Assembly: GCA_964344765.1 (NCBI GenBank)
Contig: CAYFOM010000009.1
Span: forward strand, 1 to 64,000
Origin: JACNIZ01 sp964344765
GTDB taxonomy: Bacteria; Planctomycetota; UBA1135
DNA: 64,000 bases
Direction of reading: 5' to 3'
Position numbers and translations under genes: made by a program. Positions within the stretch are counted from its first letter, which is position 1, and each line of letters opens with the position of its first letter. The notes under the pieces are model-generated. The model did not search any database. It saw nothing but the letters and a program-made list of their open reading frames with translations, and was not told where the DNA came from. Of the stretch, positions 33,552-42,262 are shown one piece after another.

Positions 33552-35482
33552 GCGAGGTTCAGCAATCCCAACGCGGCTTCGTCGGTCGTGAGGATCAGCG
33601 CGCGCAGTTGATCCAACTTGCCCAAGGCGTCGGCGGCAGCGGTTCGGCCGACGTCGGCTTGATCACCGGGATCCCCGGCGTGGGCAAGTCGGCGTTGCTG
33701 CGCCAATTTATCGCCGATTGTGAAGCGGCAAGCATTCCGGCCTTGTTGTTTGACTGCCGAGTCATCGAACCGACTGAAGCCAGTTTTGGTCAAGCGCTGA
33801 CCTCCGCTCTTGAGCAGGCGGGGTTTAGCGCCGCGCCGGAGCAAATTGGGAGCAACGATCGGGTCGTAATCTGCTTGGATCACTACGACCATTTCACTCT
33901 GCTCGATCCATACCTGCGCCAACGCTGGCTGCCGTCTATGCCCAACGTCTGTTTGGTCATCGCCGCCCGCAGCGCGCCGACTTTGCCGTGGCTGCAATCC
34001 GGCGCAAGGGTGCGTTCGTTGCCGCTGGATGTTTGGGATCGGGCGACCGCACTCGAATTCCTCAATCGCGCCGGCATTCAAGGCGATACCGCCGACGAGG
34101 TTTGGCGCATCACGCGCGGACATCCTCTGGCACTGGAATTGGCGGTCAACAGCCGCGGCATGGCCGACAGTCAGTGGGCCAATCAATCGCTGGCCGAAGT
34201 CATCGCCGATTTGGCGCGTTACTTCCTCGAAAACGTCGACCACGACCGCACTCGCCAAGCGCTGCATGCGGCCGCCACGGTACGCCGCGTGACTCAACCA
34301 CTGCTGACCGCGATGCTCAAGCTCGATCAAAAAGCCGAGCTTGGATCCAACGCCGGAATCGAACCCAATGCCAACGCCGGCAGCGAAATCATGGAGCGGT
34401 TGGCGTCGCTGCCGCTGGTTGAGATTCGCGATGACGGCATCAGTTTGCACCCCACCGTGCACGAAGCATTGGCCGGATGGTTGCGCACCAGCGACCCGAT
34501 TCGTTTCATTCGCTACCGCCGCCGCGCCTGGCGAGCATTGGAAGCCGATCGCACCCGCATCAGTCCTCAAGACCTGTGGCGATACACCGCCGACGTGATC
34601 TACCTGATCGACGACCCGATCATTCGCGAGGCGTTTTTCCCGTCGGCCGGCAAGGAATACGTGGTCGAGCCATATCAAAGCAAAGACCGCGACCAGTTGC
34701 TTCACATGGTGCAAACCCATGATGGCGACGACGAGCGCCAGCGCATGGAAGAATGGCTGGAGCGGGTGCCGTCGGCGTTTTGGGTGGCGCGTGATAGCGG
34801 CGATCGTGTGCGCGGCTTTTATTGCATGGTCGATCCGGCGACCGCGCCGCGTGATTTGCTGGAGCAAGATCCGGTCACTGGTCCGTGGTTGGCCAGCCCC
34901 GAACCGAAGCAGGAACTGTTTTTACGCCGCTGGTTGGCCGATGAAGCCGGCGATGCACCCTCGCCGGTGCAAGCTGCGTGTTGGTTGGACATCAAACGCG
35001 CTTACTTAGAAGGCCGACCGACGCTGCGCCGGGTTTATCTCGCCGTTTCCGAACTCGCGCCCTACGCCACCGCCGCGCAAAAACTCGGCTTCGTGCCGCT
35101 TGCCCCACCCGATGACTGCCCCTTCCAAACCGCGTTGCTCGACTTCGGCCCCGGCTCGGTCGACGGCTGGTTGGGCGGATTGGGCCGCACCAGTTTGGGC
35201 CTGCAAGACGACGTCGCTCTCGACACCGAGGCATTCACCCTGACTTTGGCCGGTCAAGTCATCTCGTTGACGCCGCGCGAGTTGGATGTGGTGCAACTGC
35301 TGGTGTCGGCCAACGGCAATGTGGTTTCGCGCGACCGCATGATGAATCAAGCCTGGGACGGCGGCTTAGCTGTGGGCAGCAACGTCATCGATGTGCTTAT
35401 CCGCGGTCTACGCAAGAAGTTAGGCAGCCATGCCGAAGCCATCGAAACGGTGCGCGGCGTCGGCTATCGGTGGAAACCTTGA
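33548..35482 (+). CDS. STAND-type ATPase / GNAT-like / OmpR-type winged-helix regulator fusion
   Basis: This 644-residue protein joins three parts. Residues about 10-350 form a STAND/AAA-like ATPase with Walker A GIPGVGKSALLRQF, a Walker B-like VVICLDHYD, a sensor strand VCLVIAARS and a GHPLALELA helix typical of STAND proteins. Residues about 370-545 resemble a GNAT acetyltransferase (FWVARDSGDRVRGFY, YATAAQKLGFVPL). Residues about 560-644 are an OmpR/PhoB-type winged helix (LTPRELDVVQLL, NVIDVLIRGLRKKLG, IETVRGVGYRWKP). It is probably a DNA-binding regulator whose ATPase senses a signal. GTG 33548 overlaps the VOC gene stop. The target is unknown. Confidence 0.82.
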   Translation: MSEVQQSQRGFVGREDQRAQLIQLAQGVGGSGSADVGLITGIPGVGKSALLRQFIADCEAASIPALLFDCRVIEPTEASFGQALTSALEQAGFSAAPEQIGSNDRVVICLDHYDHFTLLDPYLRQRWLPSMPNVCLVIAARSAPTLPWLQSGARVRSLPLDVWDRATALEFLNRAGIQGDTADEVWRITRGHPLALELAVNSRGMADSQWANQSLAEVIADLARYFLENVDHDRTRQALHAAATVRRVTQPLLTAMLKLDQKAELGSNAGIEPNANAGSEIMERLASLPLVEIRDDGISLHPTVHEALAGWLRTSDPIRFIRYRRRAWRALEADRTRISPQDLWRYTADVIYLIDDPIIREAFFPSAGKEYVVEPYQSKDRDQLLHMVQTHDGDDERQRMEEWLERVPSAFWVARDSGDRVRGFYCMVDPATAPRDLLEQDPVTGPWLASPEPKQELFLRRWLADEAGDAPSPVQAACWLDIKRAYLEGRPTLRRVYLAVSELAPYATAAQKLGFVPLAPPDDCPFQTALLDFGPGSVDGWLGGLGRTSLGLQDDVALDTEAFTLTLAGQVISLTPRELDVVQLLVSANGNVVSRDRMMNQAWDGGLAVGSNVIDVLIRGLRKKLGSHAEAIETVRGVGYRWKP

Positions 35483-35594
35483 CCGCCGCGACGAAAATGA
35501 GCGGATTCGTCGGCCGTTTCTCATTTTCAACTCATGTTGGCGACTGCAGCCCCGCTTATTCTTCAGTCACCTCAAACCCAAGACCCCAAAAACC

Positions 35595-35954
35595 ATGACC
35601 ACCACTCTTTTTGAACGCCTCGGCGGTGCGGAAGGCATCTCCTCGATCTCGAACGCCATTGTGGAAGCTCACAAAGTCAACCCGATCATCGGCGTGCGCT
35701 TTCTTGATTCCGATAACGAAGGACTCAAAGTGCTGGTGCGCGACTTTTTCATGATGGGTTCCGGCGGCCCCAACCAATACAAAGGCCGCGACATGACCAG
35801 TGCACATCGCGGCATGAACCTGACCGAACGCGAGCTAGTTGCCGCTATTGATGACGTACTCAAAGTGCTCGACGAGCACGACATCGACGCGGTATCGCGC
35901 AACGAGGTGCTTGCGATCCTCTACTCCTTCAAGGAAGAGGTCTGTTACCAGTAA
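35595..35954 (+). CDS. glbN: Group I truncated hemoglobin
   Basis: The 119-residue protein from ATG 35595 matches the truncated globin fold: LFERLGGAEGISSISNAIVEAH, NPIIGVRF, GGPNQYKGRDMTSAHRGMN with the proximal His in SAHRG, and a C-terminal NEVLAILYSFKEEV helix. The frame is open upstream but only within the end of the previous gene. Such globins bind O2 or NO, and NO detoxification would suit a nitrate-respiring cell, although the gene is 8 kb from the nap operon. It is convergent with an NTF2-like gene. Confidence 0.92.
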   Translation: MTTTLFERLGGAEGISSISNAIVEAHKVNPIIGVRFLDSDNEGLKVLVRDFFMMGSGGPNQYKGRDMTSAHRGMNLTERELVAAIDDVLKVLDEHDIDAVSRNEVLAILYSFKEEVCYQ

Positions 35955-35969
35955 GCGCCCCATGCACAA

Positions 35970-36008
35970 CTGCCGCGGCTATTCCTCGTCGAGGAAGCGT
36001 CGCGGCAG
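35970..36008. terminator. Hairpin between convergent globin and NTF2-like genes
   Basis: CTGCCGCG (35970-35977) pairs with CGCGGCAG (36001-36008), and inside it TTCCTC pairs with GAGGAA around a 3-base loop. It starts 15 bases after the globin stop and covers the last codons of the minus-strand gene. A bidirectional terminator is plausible, but there is no U-tract and part of the sequence is coding. Confidence 0.35.
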
Positions 36009-36587
36009 CGGTGTGTTCGGGCGCACAAACTGGGTGTTGATCGACGTCACCCACCAGCGACCATCGATGCGCACCATTTGCATGCTGTCGACGCCGCGCG
36101 CCAACGGGAAGCGGCTGTCGGCGTCAAAACGCACCTCGAAAACCACGTAAGAGTGGGCAATATCGCCGAATTGATCGGTGCGGCGGTTGGCGATGCGCTC
36201 ATCAAAGCCGAATTCTTTGACCTCTTTGGTTTCGGCGATGAACTTGCGCCAGTCGGCGAAAAAGTCCTCCAAGTGAGCGATCTTGCGCTTCTCGCCGCGG
36301 CCCGGAGGCATGACGAAGGTGCAACCCGGCAGGAAGATGGTTTTCATGCGTTCGTAGTCGCATTCCTCGCCTGGGCCAAAAGATACGCACTCGTACAGCG
36401 CGTCGATCAAGCCGTCCGGAGTTTTGTGTTGTTGCGGAATTTTCGCCGCAACCTGCGGTTCCTGGGCGGCGTCGGCCAGCACCGGTGCCTCTTGTGTGGG
36501 AGCCGGCTCCTGGGTAAACCCTGGCAGAATAAAAGGTAGGGACAGCAGAGCAAGGCCGCCTAAAAAGCGAGGGAGGGAGGGATTCAT
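35979..36587 (-). CDS. Secreted NTF2/SnoaL-like domain protein
   Basis: ATG 36587 gives 202 residues with a signal peptide (FLGGLALLSLPFILPGFTQ) and an acidic, Pro/Ala-rich stretch before a domain of about 130 residues of the SnoaL/NTF2-like fold (TPDGLIDALYECV, FLPGCTFVMPPG, SYVVFEVRFD, MVRIDGRWWVTSINTQF). The open frame starts at 36725 but that part would overlap the divergent ECF gene. No catalytic residues can be assigned. Confidence 0.75.
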   Translation of the reverse strand: MNPSLPRFLGGLALLSLPFILPGFTQEPAPTQEAPVLADAAQEPQVAAKIPQQHKTPDGLIDALYECVSFGPGEECDYERMKTIFLPGCTFVMPPGRGEKRKIAHLEDFFADWRKFIAETKEVKEFGFDERIANRRTDQFGDIAHSYVVFEVRFDADSRFPLARGVDSMQMVRIDGRWWVTSINTQFVRPNTPLPRRFLDEE

Positions 36588-36663
36588 GTCAAACCTACGA
36601 TAAGAAGAGCTAGATGTATTCCAAAAACTGTGTTTATAATCACATCGTCCTTTTCTATTTGTT

Positions 36664-37263
36664 ATGACCACCTCATTGACCCCACTCGATAGCACCCACG
36701 TCTCCTTACTTGTTCGACTGGCCAAAAACCCCGACCAGAACGACTGGGATGAGTTCTATGACCGCTACGGCGAGCTGATTCGCGGATATTGCCATGCCGC
36801 AAATCGCTACCGCCTGGAAGTAGACGAGCTCATCCAAGAAGTCTTTCACGCGCTGCTCAAATCGCTTCCCAAGTTTCAATACGACAAAGCTAAAGGAAAG
36901 TTCCGCGGATACCTTTTTCACGTTACCCACAACAAGGCCATGGAACTTTCGCGAAAGCGCAGTCGCAACCCAATATCCTTAGACGCAGCTCTGTCGGCCG
37001 AGGTTGAGGACGAAGACGAACTGGAAGCAATCTGGGACACTCAATGGAAGGAGCATTTGCTCCGCCAAGCCCACGCGCAGCTCGAACGCGAGTTTCCGAA
37101 GCCGCGCATTGAGCTGTTTAAGCGTTACGCCTTGGACGACGACACCGTCGAAGATGTGGCCAAGGAATTCGACTGCTCCGTCGCCATGGTTTACAAAACC
37201 AAAAGTTTGATGACCCAGCGCATGCAGGAGATCATTGTCAAATTGATTGATGAAGAAGGCTGA
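36664..37263 (+). CDS. ECF-type sigma factor (kinase-linked)
   Basis: The 199-residue protein has sigma region 2 (WDEFYDRYGELIRGYCHAAN, DELIQEVFHALLKSLPKF, FRGYLFHVTHNKAMELSRKR) and region 4 (RIELFKRYALDDDTVEDVAKEFDCSVAMVYKTKS). It is followed after 56 bases by a Ser/Thr kinase gene on the same strand, as in the ECF groups of Planctomycetes in which the kinase is thought to control the sigma factor. No anti-sigma gene is nearby. Target promoters are unknown. Confidence 0.92.
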   Translation: MTTSLTPLDSTHVSLLVRLAKNPDQNDWDEFYDRYGELIRGYCHAANRYRLEVDELIQEVFHALLKSLPKFQYDKAKGKFRGYLFHVTHNKAMELSRKRSRNPISLDAALSAEVEDEDELEAIWDTQWKEHLLRQAHAQLEREFPKPRIELFKRYALDDDTVEDVAKEFDCSVAMVYKTKSLMTQRMQEIIVKLIDEEG

Positions 37264-37319
37264 TGAGCGGCGGATTTTCGTTCAGACCGAAGCCGCCGCC
37301 TCCTAGTTAGAGCTAGGTT

Positions 37320-39671
37320 ATGAAAGAGTCGAATGTGGATTCCGAGCACGAGTGGCTGAATGACGCAGGGCAGATGATGCTGATGCTGAAGAAGGTCATC
37401 GGCGCCTCGAACTTGCCGCAAGACGTTCCTGGTTATCAACTCATCAAAAAAATCGCCGCCGGCGCCCAAGGCACCGTTTATGAAGCCACTCAAAATGGCA
37501 ACGAGCAAGCTGTTGCGGTGAAGGTGTTGAATCAGCGCACCTTCCCGACGTCGCGGGTGGCGGCCAGGTTGCAGCGCGGGATTGACCTTGGCAAGCGGTT
37601 AGACCATCCAGGAATTGTGCGTATCCTCGATAGCGGTATGACCGCTACCGGACGACCGTTTTTGGTCATGGATATGCTGACCGGCGGCACTCTCAACGAG
37701 GCGGTGCCTTTTGGAGGTTCTTGGCCGCGCTGGCAAGGCTTAGCCGACACCTTGCAGTTGTTTTTAAAGATTTGCGAAGCAGTCGAGCATGCACATATGC
37801 GCGGTGTTTTGCATCGCGACCTGAAGCCGGGGAACGTGCTGTTCGACGAACACGGCATGCCACGAGTTGCTGACTTTGGCTTGGCCAAGGATTTAGAAAA
37901 GCCCTCACCTGAGATCGGGCTCAAGGCCACTCTGACTCGCGATGGCGAGATGGTCGGCACCCCCGCCTATTCGGCGCCCGAGCAGTTCGCTCTCACCGAC
38001 GAAGCCGACGTCGATATCCGCAGCGACGTCTTTTCGCTCGGCGCCATTCTTTACCAATTGCTGTGCGGCAAACTGCCATTGCCGATGGAAGGCAGCATGC
38101 TCGACGTTTTGCAACGGTTACGCGTGGAACGTCCACAGCCACTGACCAAAGTCTTCCGCGAACAGTTTCTTGCCGGCGCGTTGCCGCCTTTTGCACCGCA
38201 CCGCCTGCCGCCCGAGCTGGATGCCATCACGCAAATGGCATTGGCTAAAGAGAAAGGCCGTCGCTATCAATCGGTAGCGGAATTTGCCAAAGACATAGAA
38301 GCCTTCCTAAAACGTCAACCGCTTTTAGCCCGGCGGGAATCGCGTCGGCGTGCGACTTGGCGTTGGATTAAGAGCCACCGTGCGGCGACGGCTGGGATTT
38401 TGGTTTTCGTAACGACACTGTCAACCATTGCGGTCGTCAATCGCCAGCTTGCATTGGATGCGAATACTCAGCGTCAGCATTCGCAGGATATTGCCTCGAT
38501 GCTTTTGGGTCAGGGAATCCACGCTCTAAGCCAACTTCCCGGTGGCGGTCGTCACCGCGAAGAAATGATCCAGAACTTCTTGGACAAGACCAATGAGATG
38601 CTGCGCCAATTTCCCGACGATTCGGCGTTGCTGAATAACCGAGCACTTGCGCTAATCGAGCTGGGTTCGCGACAGCGCGAGCTAGGCAAGACCGCCCAAG
38701 CGCGCATTTCTTTCTCGAATGCGCTCGCCGATTTTATGGTCATCACCCGGGACGAAGGCGCCGACCCGGAGTACTTCCACGGCAAATCCATCGCGTTGGT
38801 GAAGATGGGTGATTATTTAAAAGAGCAAGGCCACACTCCTCAGGGTCGGGCAAATTATCGAAAAGCGTTAGAGCTGGATTTGTGGCTCACCAAAAAGCAT
38901 CCGGATTTCATTGGGGGGTGGGACAACCTCATGTGGTCTTATCAGCGCCATTGTGACCTGGCCGCGATTGATAAGAATTTGAGTGCGGCCGAAGATTATT
39001 TGACGCGAATGAACGAGGTCATCGGTCGATTGCGGCGCAATGATCAGGAAAAGCATCGCACGGAGATTGCTCATATTCAGGCGATGAAATCCAGTGTGTT
39101 TCTTGCCAAGCTTGATAATGATTTGGATCTCGCTTTGGAGTGGCTGCAATCGGCGACGCAATTTGCCGCTAGGCTTTATCGGGCCGATGAGACGCATTTG
39201 GGAAACGCGTTGGAGTACGTGCGAACCCTGACCCAACTGCAAGCTTTGCAAAACGAGATAGGCCTACCCCATTTGGCTGAGATGGCTGCGGTCGATGCGC
39301 GGTTGATTTTCAACCAACTCAGCCAGTCCGACCCGCAGAACATCGATGTGATCAAAAGTGATCTGCATTTCAGCTTCTACAGCTTGCCGGCTAGATTCGA
39401 TCGCGGCAGCCACGAACAGGAGTTGGAACATTGCCACGAGCTATTGGAAACGGTGTTTCGCTACAGCACGGATCGCCCCGACCTGTTGGGCGAGGCAATC
39501 GGCAGTTGCCTTTTCTTGGCGAACCGTTTGCACGGAACTCCTCATTTTGAAGTTGCGATGAAATTTGCCGACACGCTGATTCCGATGGTCGAACGCGCCG
39601 AATTCCTGGCCGATGATTGGGAGAATAACTATCAGGCATTGTTGAGTCTTTGCGATAAGCTGCCAGAATAG
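37320..39671 (+). CDS. Transmembrane Ser/Thr protein kinase with TPR-like extracytoplasmic region
   Basis: The 783-residue protein has a Hanks-type kinase domain at about 38-335: Gly-rich loop AAGAQGTVY, VAVKVLN, catalytic HRDLKPGNVLF, DFGLAKD and GTPAYSAPEQF. A single membrane helix (TAGILVFVTTLSTIAVV) follows near 358-374. The remaining 400 residues are helical repeats of TPR type (DSALLNNRALALIELGSRQRELGKTAQARISFSNAL). The helical part likely senses or binds a partner outside the membrane. It stands between an ECF sigma gene and a sulfatase gene that starts 3 bases after its stop, so the three form one unit. Confidence 0.92.
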   Translation: MKESNVDSEHEWLNDAGQMMLMLKKVIGASNLPQDVPGYQLIKKIAAGAQGTVYEATQNGNEQAVAVKVLNQRTFPTSRVAARLQRGIDLGKRLDHPGIVRILDSGMTATGRPFLVMDMLTGGTLNEAVPFGGSWPRWQGLADTLQLFLKICEAVEHAHMRGVLHRDLKPGNVLFDEHGMPRVADFGLAKDLEKPSPEIGLKATLTRDGEMVGTPAYSAPEQFALTDEADVDIRSDVFSLGAILYQLLCGKLPLPMEGSMLDVLQRLRVERPQPLTKVFREQFLAGALPPFAPHRLPPELDAITQMALAKEKGRRYQSVAEFAKDIEAFLKRQPLLARRESRRRATWRWIKSHRAATAGILVFVTTLSTIAVVNRQLALDANTQRQHSQDIASMLLGQGIHALSQLPGGGRHREEMIQNFLDKTNEMLRQFPDDSALLNNRALALIELGSRQRELGKTAQARISFSNALADFMVITRDEGADPEYFHGKSIALVKMGDYLKEQGHTPQGRANYRKALELDLWLTKKHPDFIGGWDNLMWSYQRHCDLAAIDKNLSAAEDYLTRMNEVIGRLRRNDQEKHRTEIAHIQAMKSSVFLAKLDNDLDLALEWLQSATQFAARLYRADETHLGNALEYVRTLTQLQALQNEIGLPHLAEMAAVDARLIFNQLSQSDPQNIDVIKSDLHFSFYSLPARFDRGSHEQELEHCHELLETVFRYSTDRPDLLGEAIGSCLFLANRLHGTPHFEVAMKFADTLIPMVERAEFLADDWENNYQALLSLCDKLPE

Positions 39672-39674
39672 GGC

Positions 39675-41975
39675 ATGCTTCTCTTGCTGACTCTATTGGC
39701 TCTAGCTAACGCGGCGCCAGGGCAAACGTCTGCACTTCCTCAAGCTGACGCGGATTCTAAGCCCAACGTCATCGTCATCATGACGGATGATCAGGGCTGG
39801 GGGGATTTTGGATTTCACGGCAATCCGGTTCTGGCTACGCCGTCGCTAGATCGACTGGCCCAACAGGCGGTTCGGGTTGAACAGTTTTACGTACACCCGG
39901 TTTGCACGCCGACTCGATCGGCGTTGATGACCGGCCGCTACCCGCAACGCACGCGCGCTTTCGATACATATATTGGCCGCGCGATGATGGAGCCGGATGA
40001 GGTCACGATGGCCGAAGTTTTCCGCGGTGCCGGTTGGGCGACCGGGATTTTCGGTAAATGGCATTTGGGCGATTGCTATCCGATGCGCTCAATGGATCAG
40101 GGTTTTGCCGAATCGCTGGTTCATCGCGGCGGCGGAATTGGCCAGCCATCCGATCCCGAGGGCGCCGAGCGCAAGTACACAGATGCGGTGTTGTTTCATA
40201 ACGGCAAGCGTGTGCAGACGGAAGGTTATTGCACCGATGTCTATTTTGATGCCGGCATTGCTTGGATGCGTGAACAGCATCAGGCGGGCCAGCCATTCTT
40301 GATGTACTTGCCGACCAACGCGCCGCACGGGCCGTTTCATGATGTGCCGGAGGAGCTTTATCGCAAATACGCGGAAATGGATTTATCACCGGCGGTGAAG
40401 AGTCCGGAGATTGGTCATGCGTTGCCGAAGGAGTTCCCCAAGGATCGATTGGCACGCATTTTTGCAATGATTGAAAACGTGGATCAAAACGTCGGCAAGT
40501 TGGATGCGGCGTTGCACGAGTTGGGAATCGCCGACAACACCATTGTGATTTATTTGAATGACAATGGTCCCAACACGCGTCGTCATGTTGGTGGCCGCCG
40601 CGGGCAAAAGTCGTCGGTTTATGAGGGTGGGGTGCGTTCGCCGTTGTGGTGGCGGTGGCCGGCGAAGTTGAAGGCGAAGGATGCTCGTGGATTTGTAGGC
40701 GCCAATATCGACGTATTGCCGACGTTGATCGATGCTTGTGAAATTGAATTAGAAGAAGATTTGGCGTTGGACGGTCGCAGCATGTTGCCGGCAATGGGTA
40801 AGCATTCTGGCAAACTGCAAAAACGCAAGCACCCCTTGGTTATTCAAGCTCAGCGCGGCGATCAGGGAGTGCGCTATCACAACTTTTTGCTGCGCACCGA
40901 CCGCTGGAAGTTGGTCAACGCATCCGGCTTTGGACGTGAAGTTGAAAAGGTCGAACCGAAGTTCGAGCTCTACGACATGTCGGTGGATCCGTTGGAGCTC
41001 AAAAACGTCGCCGATCAAAACGCGGACGTCATCGCGCAATTGCAAAAGCAATACAACCGTTGGTTCGACGACGTCTCCTCCACTCGCACCGATAATTGGG
41101 ACCCACCGGCAATCGTCATCGGCGCAGACGCTAGCCCCGACGTCACCCTAACGCGCCAAGACTGGCGCAAATTGCAAAGCAGCGGTTGGTCACCGCATTC
41201 GCAAGGACAGTGGTGGATTGATACCGTTCACGAAGGACCCTACTCTATTCGCATTCGCTTTTTGCCGAAGAGTGAGGTGAATCACGTCGACCTCTTATGC
41301 GGCGAGTTTCAACTAAGCCAAGGCGTGCAGGCCGGGGAAAGTGAAATCACATTGCACGGTGTGGAGTTGCCGCAAGGGCGGAACTGGCTGCGCTTTGACT
41401 TAGCCGTTCCTGGTGAAATCATCGGGCCTTATCAAGTTGAAATTCACCGCGTCGATCCAAAGAAAAAGCAGCTAGGAGGATCGGGCCCGGAGTGGGTAAG
41501 GCAAGACGCCAAATTCCAATACGCCATTCGACGCGGTGACCTCGACGCCGCCTATCAAGCATCTTTTCGCATGCTCGACCTAGCAATCCACAGATCCGGG
41601 TTTGACCACCGCGATTTTGCCTACACCGTCAACCGCATTTCGGACTTGGTTTGGAAAATGGGGCACATGGATATCGGCCAACGATTACATGTTTATGCGC
41701 TGAACGGATACCGTCGACTGATGGGCCCCAATCACTCGGTCACTTTATTCAATCAAGCCCTTTTATTGGCAATGAGAGAGGCACCAGCAGAGCAAATCAT
41801 TGCGGTGCTTGAAAAGGCGTCAACTTTTACGGCAAAGCCGGTCGCCGCGGTCAAGAGACCAAAGCCTTCCAAGATGCAAAACACTGGTTGGACCAAATTT
41901 ACTTGGACCGTTGGTATCAAGAAGCAGTATTTCAAACCTACGCCTTTTACAGCGATCTTAGGCAAGGAGACTTAG
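39675..41975 (+). CDS. Secreted formylglycine-dependent sulfatase with C-terminal TPR region, reading frame broken near 41815
   Basis: The protein begins with a signal peptide (LLLLTLLALANAAPGQ). The sulfatase domain (about 25-480) has metal ligands VIVIMTDDQGWGDFG, the FGly motif CTPTRSALMTGRYP, GKWHLGDC and NDNGPN, so Cys would be converted to formylglycine. A beta-sandwich stretch (about 490-620) and the start of a TPR region (YAIRRGDLDAAYQASFRMLDLAI) follow. From about codon 713 the frame turns into unrelated, Lys-rich sequence (FTAKPVAAVKRPKPSK), while the natural continuation lies in the -1 frame (next entry). It starts 3 bases after the kinase stop. The sulfate ester substrate is unknown. 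Confidence 0.88.
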   Translation: MLLLLTLLALANAAPGQTSALPQADADSKPNVIVIMTDDQGWGDFGFHGNPVLATPSLDRLAQQAVRVEQFYVHPVCTPTRSALMTGRYPQRTRAFDTYIGRAMMEPDEVTMAEVFRGAGWATGIFGKWHLGDCYPMRSMDQGFAESLVHRGGGIGQPSDPEGAERKYTDAVLFHNGKRVQTEGYCTDVYFDAGIAWMREQHQAGQPFLMYLPTNAPHGPFHDVPEELYRKYAEMDLSPAVKSPEIGHALPKEFPKDRLARIFAMIENVDQNVGKLDAALHELGIADNTIVIYLNDNGPNTRRHVGGRRGQKSSVYEGGVRSPLWWRWPAKLKAKDARGFVGANIDVLPTLIDACEIELEEDLALDGRSMLPAMGKHSGKLQKRKHPLVIQAQRGDQGVRYHNFLLRTDRWKLVNASGFGREVEKVEPKFELYDMSVDPLELKNVADQNADVIAQLQKQYNRWFDDVSSTRTDNWDPPAIVIGADASPDVTLTRQDWRKLQSSGWSPHSQGQWWIDTVHEGPYSIRIRFLPKSEVNHVDLLCGEFQLSQGVQAGESEITLHGVELPQGRNWLRFDLAVPGEIIGPYQVEIHRVDPKKKQLGGSGPEWVRQDAKFQYAIRRGDLDAAYQASFRMLDLAIHRSGFDHRDFAYTVNRISDLVWKMGHMDIGQRLHVYALNGYRRLMGPNHSVTLFNQALLLAMREAPAEQIIAVLEKASTFTAKPVAAVKRPKPSKMQNTGWTKFTWTVGIKKQYFKPTPFTAILGKET

Positions 41976-42235
41976 AGCTTTGTATTTCGGATTGCCTTAG
42001 GGCCAAAGCTCTGTTTGTCGCAAACAGTCATCCGACTTCCTTCAAAATTTCCGACGCTTGTTATGCGCTAGGCTACCTCTATGGCAAAGTCGGCCAATTC
42101 GACCTAGCCAAAACAGAATTGCGCCAAGCCATGCAAATCACAGAGACTCGTTTCGGCAAAGAAAACCGCGATTATCGCGATGCCAAAGAACTGCTCGACC
42201 AGGTTCTGGCGCTGGAAGAGGAGCAGTCGTTTTAG
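41813..42235 (+). pseudogene. Out-of-frame C-terminal continuation of the sulfatase-TPR gene
   Basis: Read in the frame of 41813, the sequence continues the TPR helices: after ...EQIIAVLE comes KGVNFYGKAGRRGQETKAF and then DAKHWLDQIYLDRWYQEAVFQ, ending with a clear TPR unit (ACYALGYLYGKVGQFDLAKTELRQAMQITE). Adding one A to the run at 41812-41815 would join the two frames into one protein of about 850 residues. There is no independent ribosome-binding site; the nearest in-frame start is a TTG at 41888. The split is a real mutation, an assembly error, or less likely programmed frameshifting. Confidence 0.75.
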
Positions 42236-42262
42236 GCCCTGTCCCGCGGTAGACTGGAGCTT

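Noticed and set aside
41805..41820. Programmed -1 frameshifting in the sulfatase-TPR gene
   Set aside because: CTTGAAAAGG is not a good X-XXY-YYZ slippery heptamer and I see no strong downstream stem; a one-base indel is simpler.
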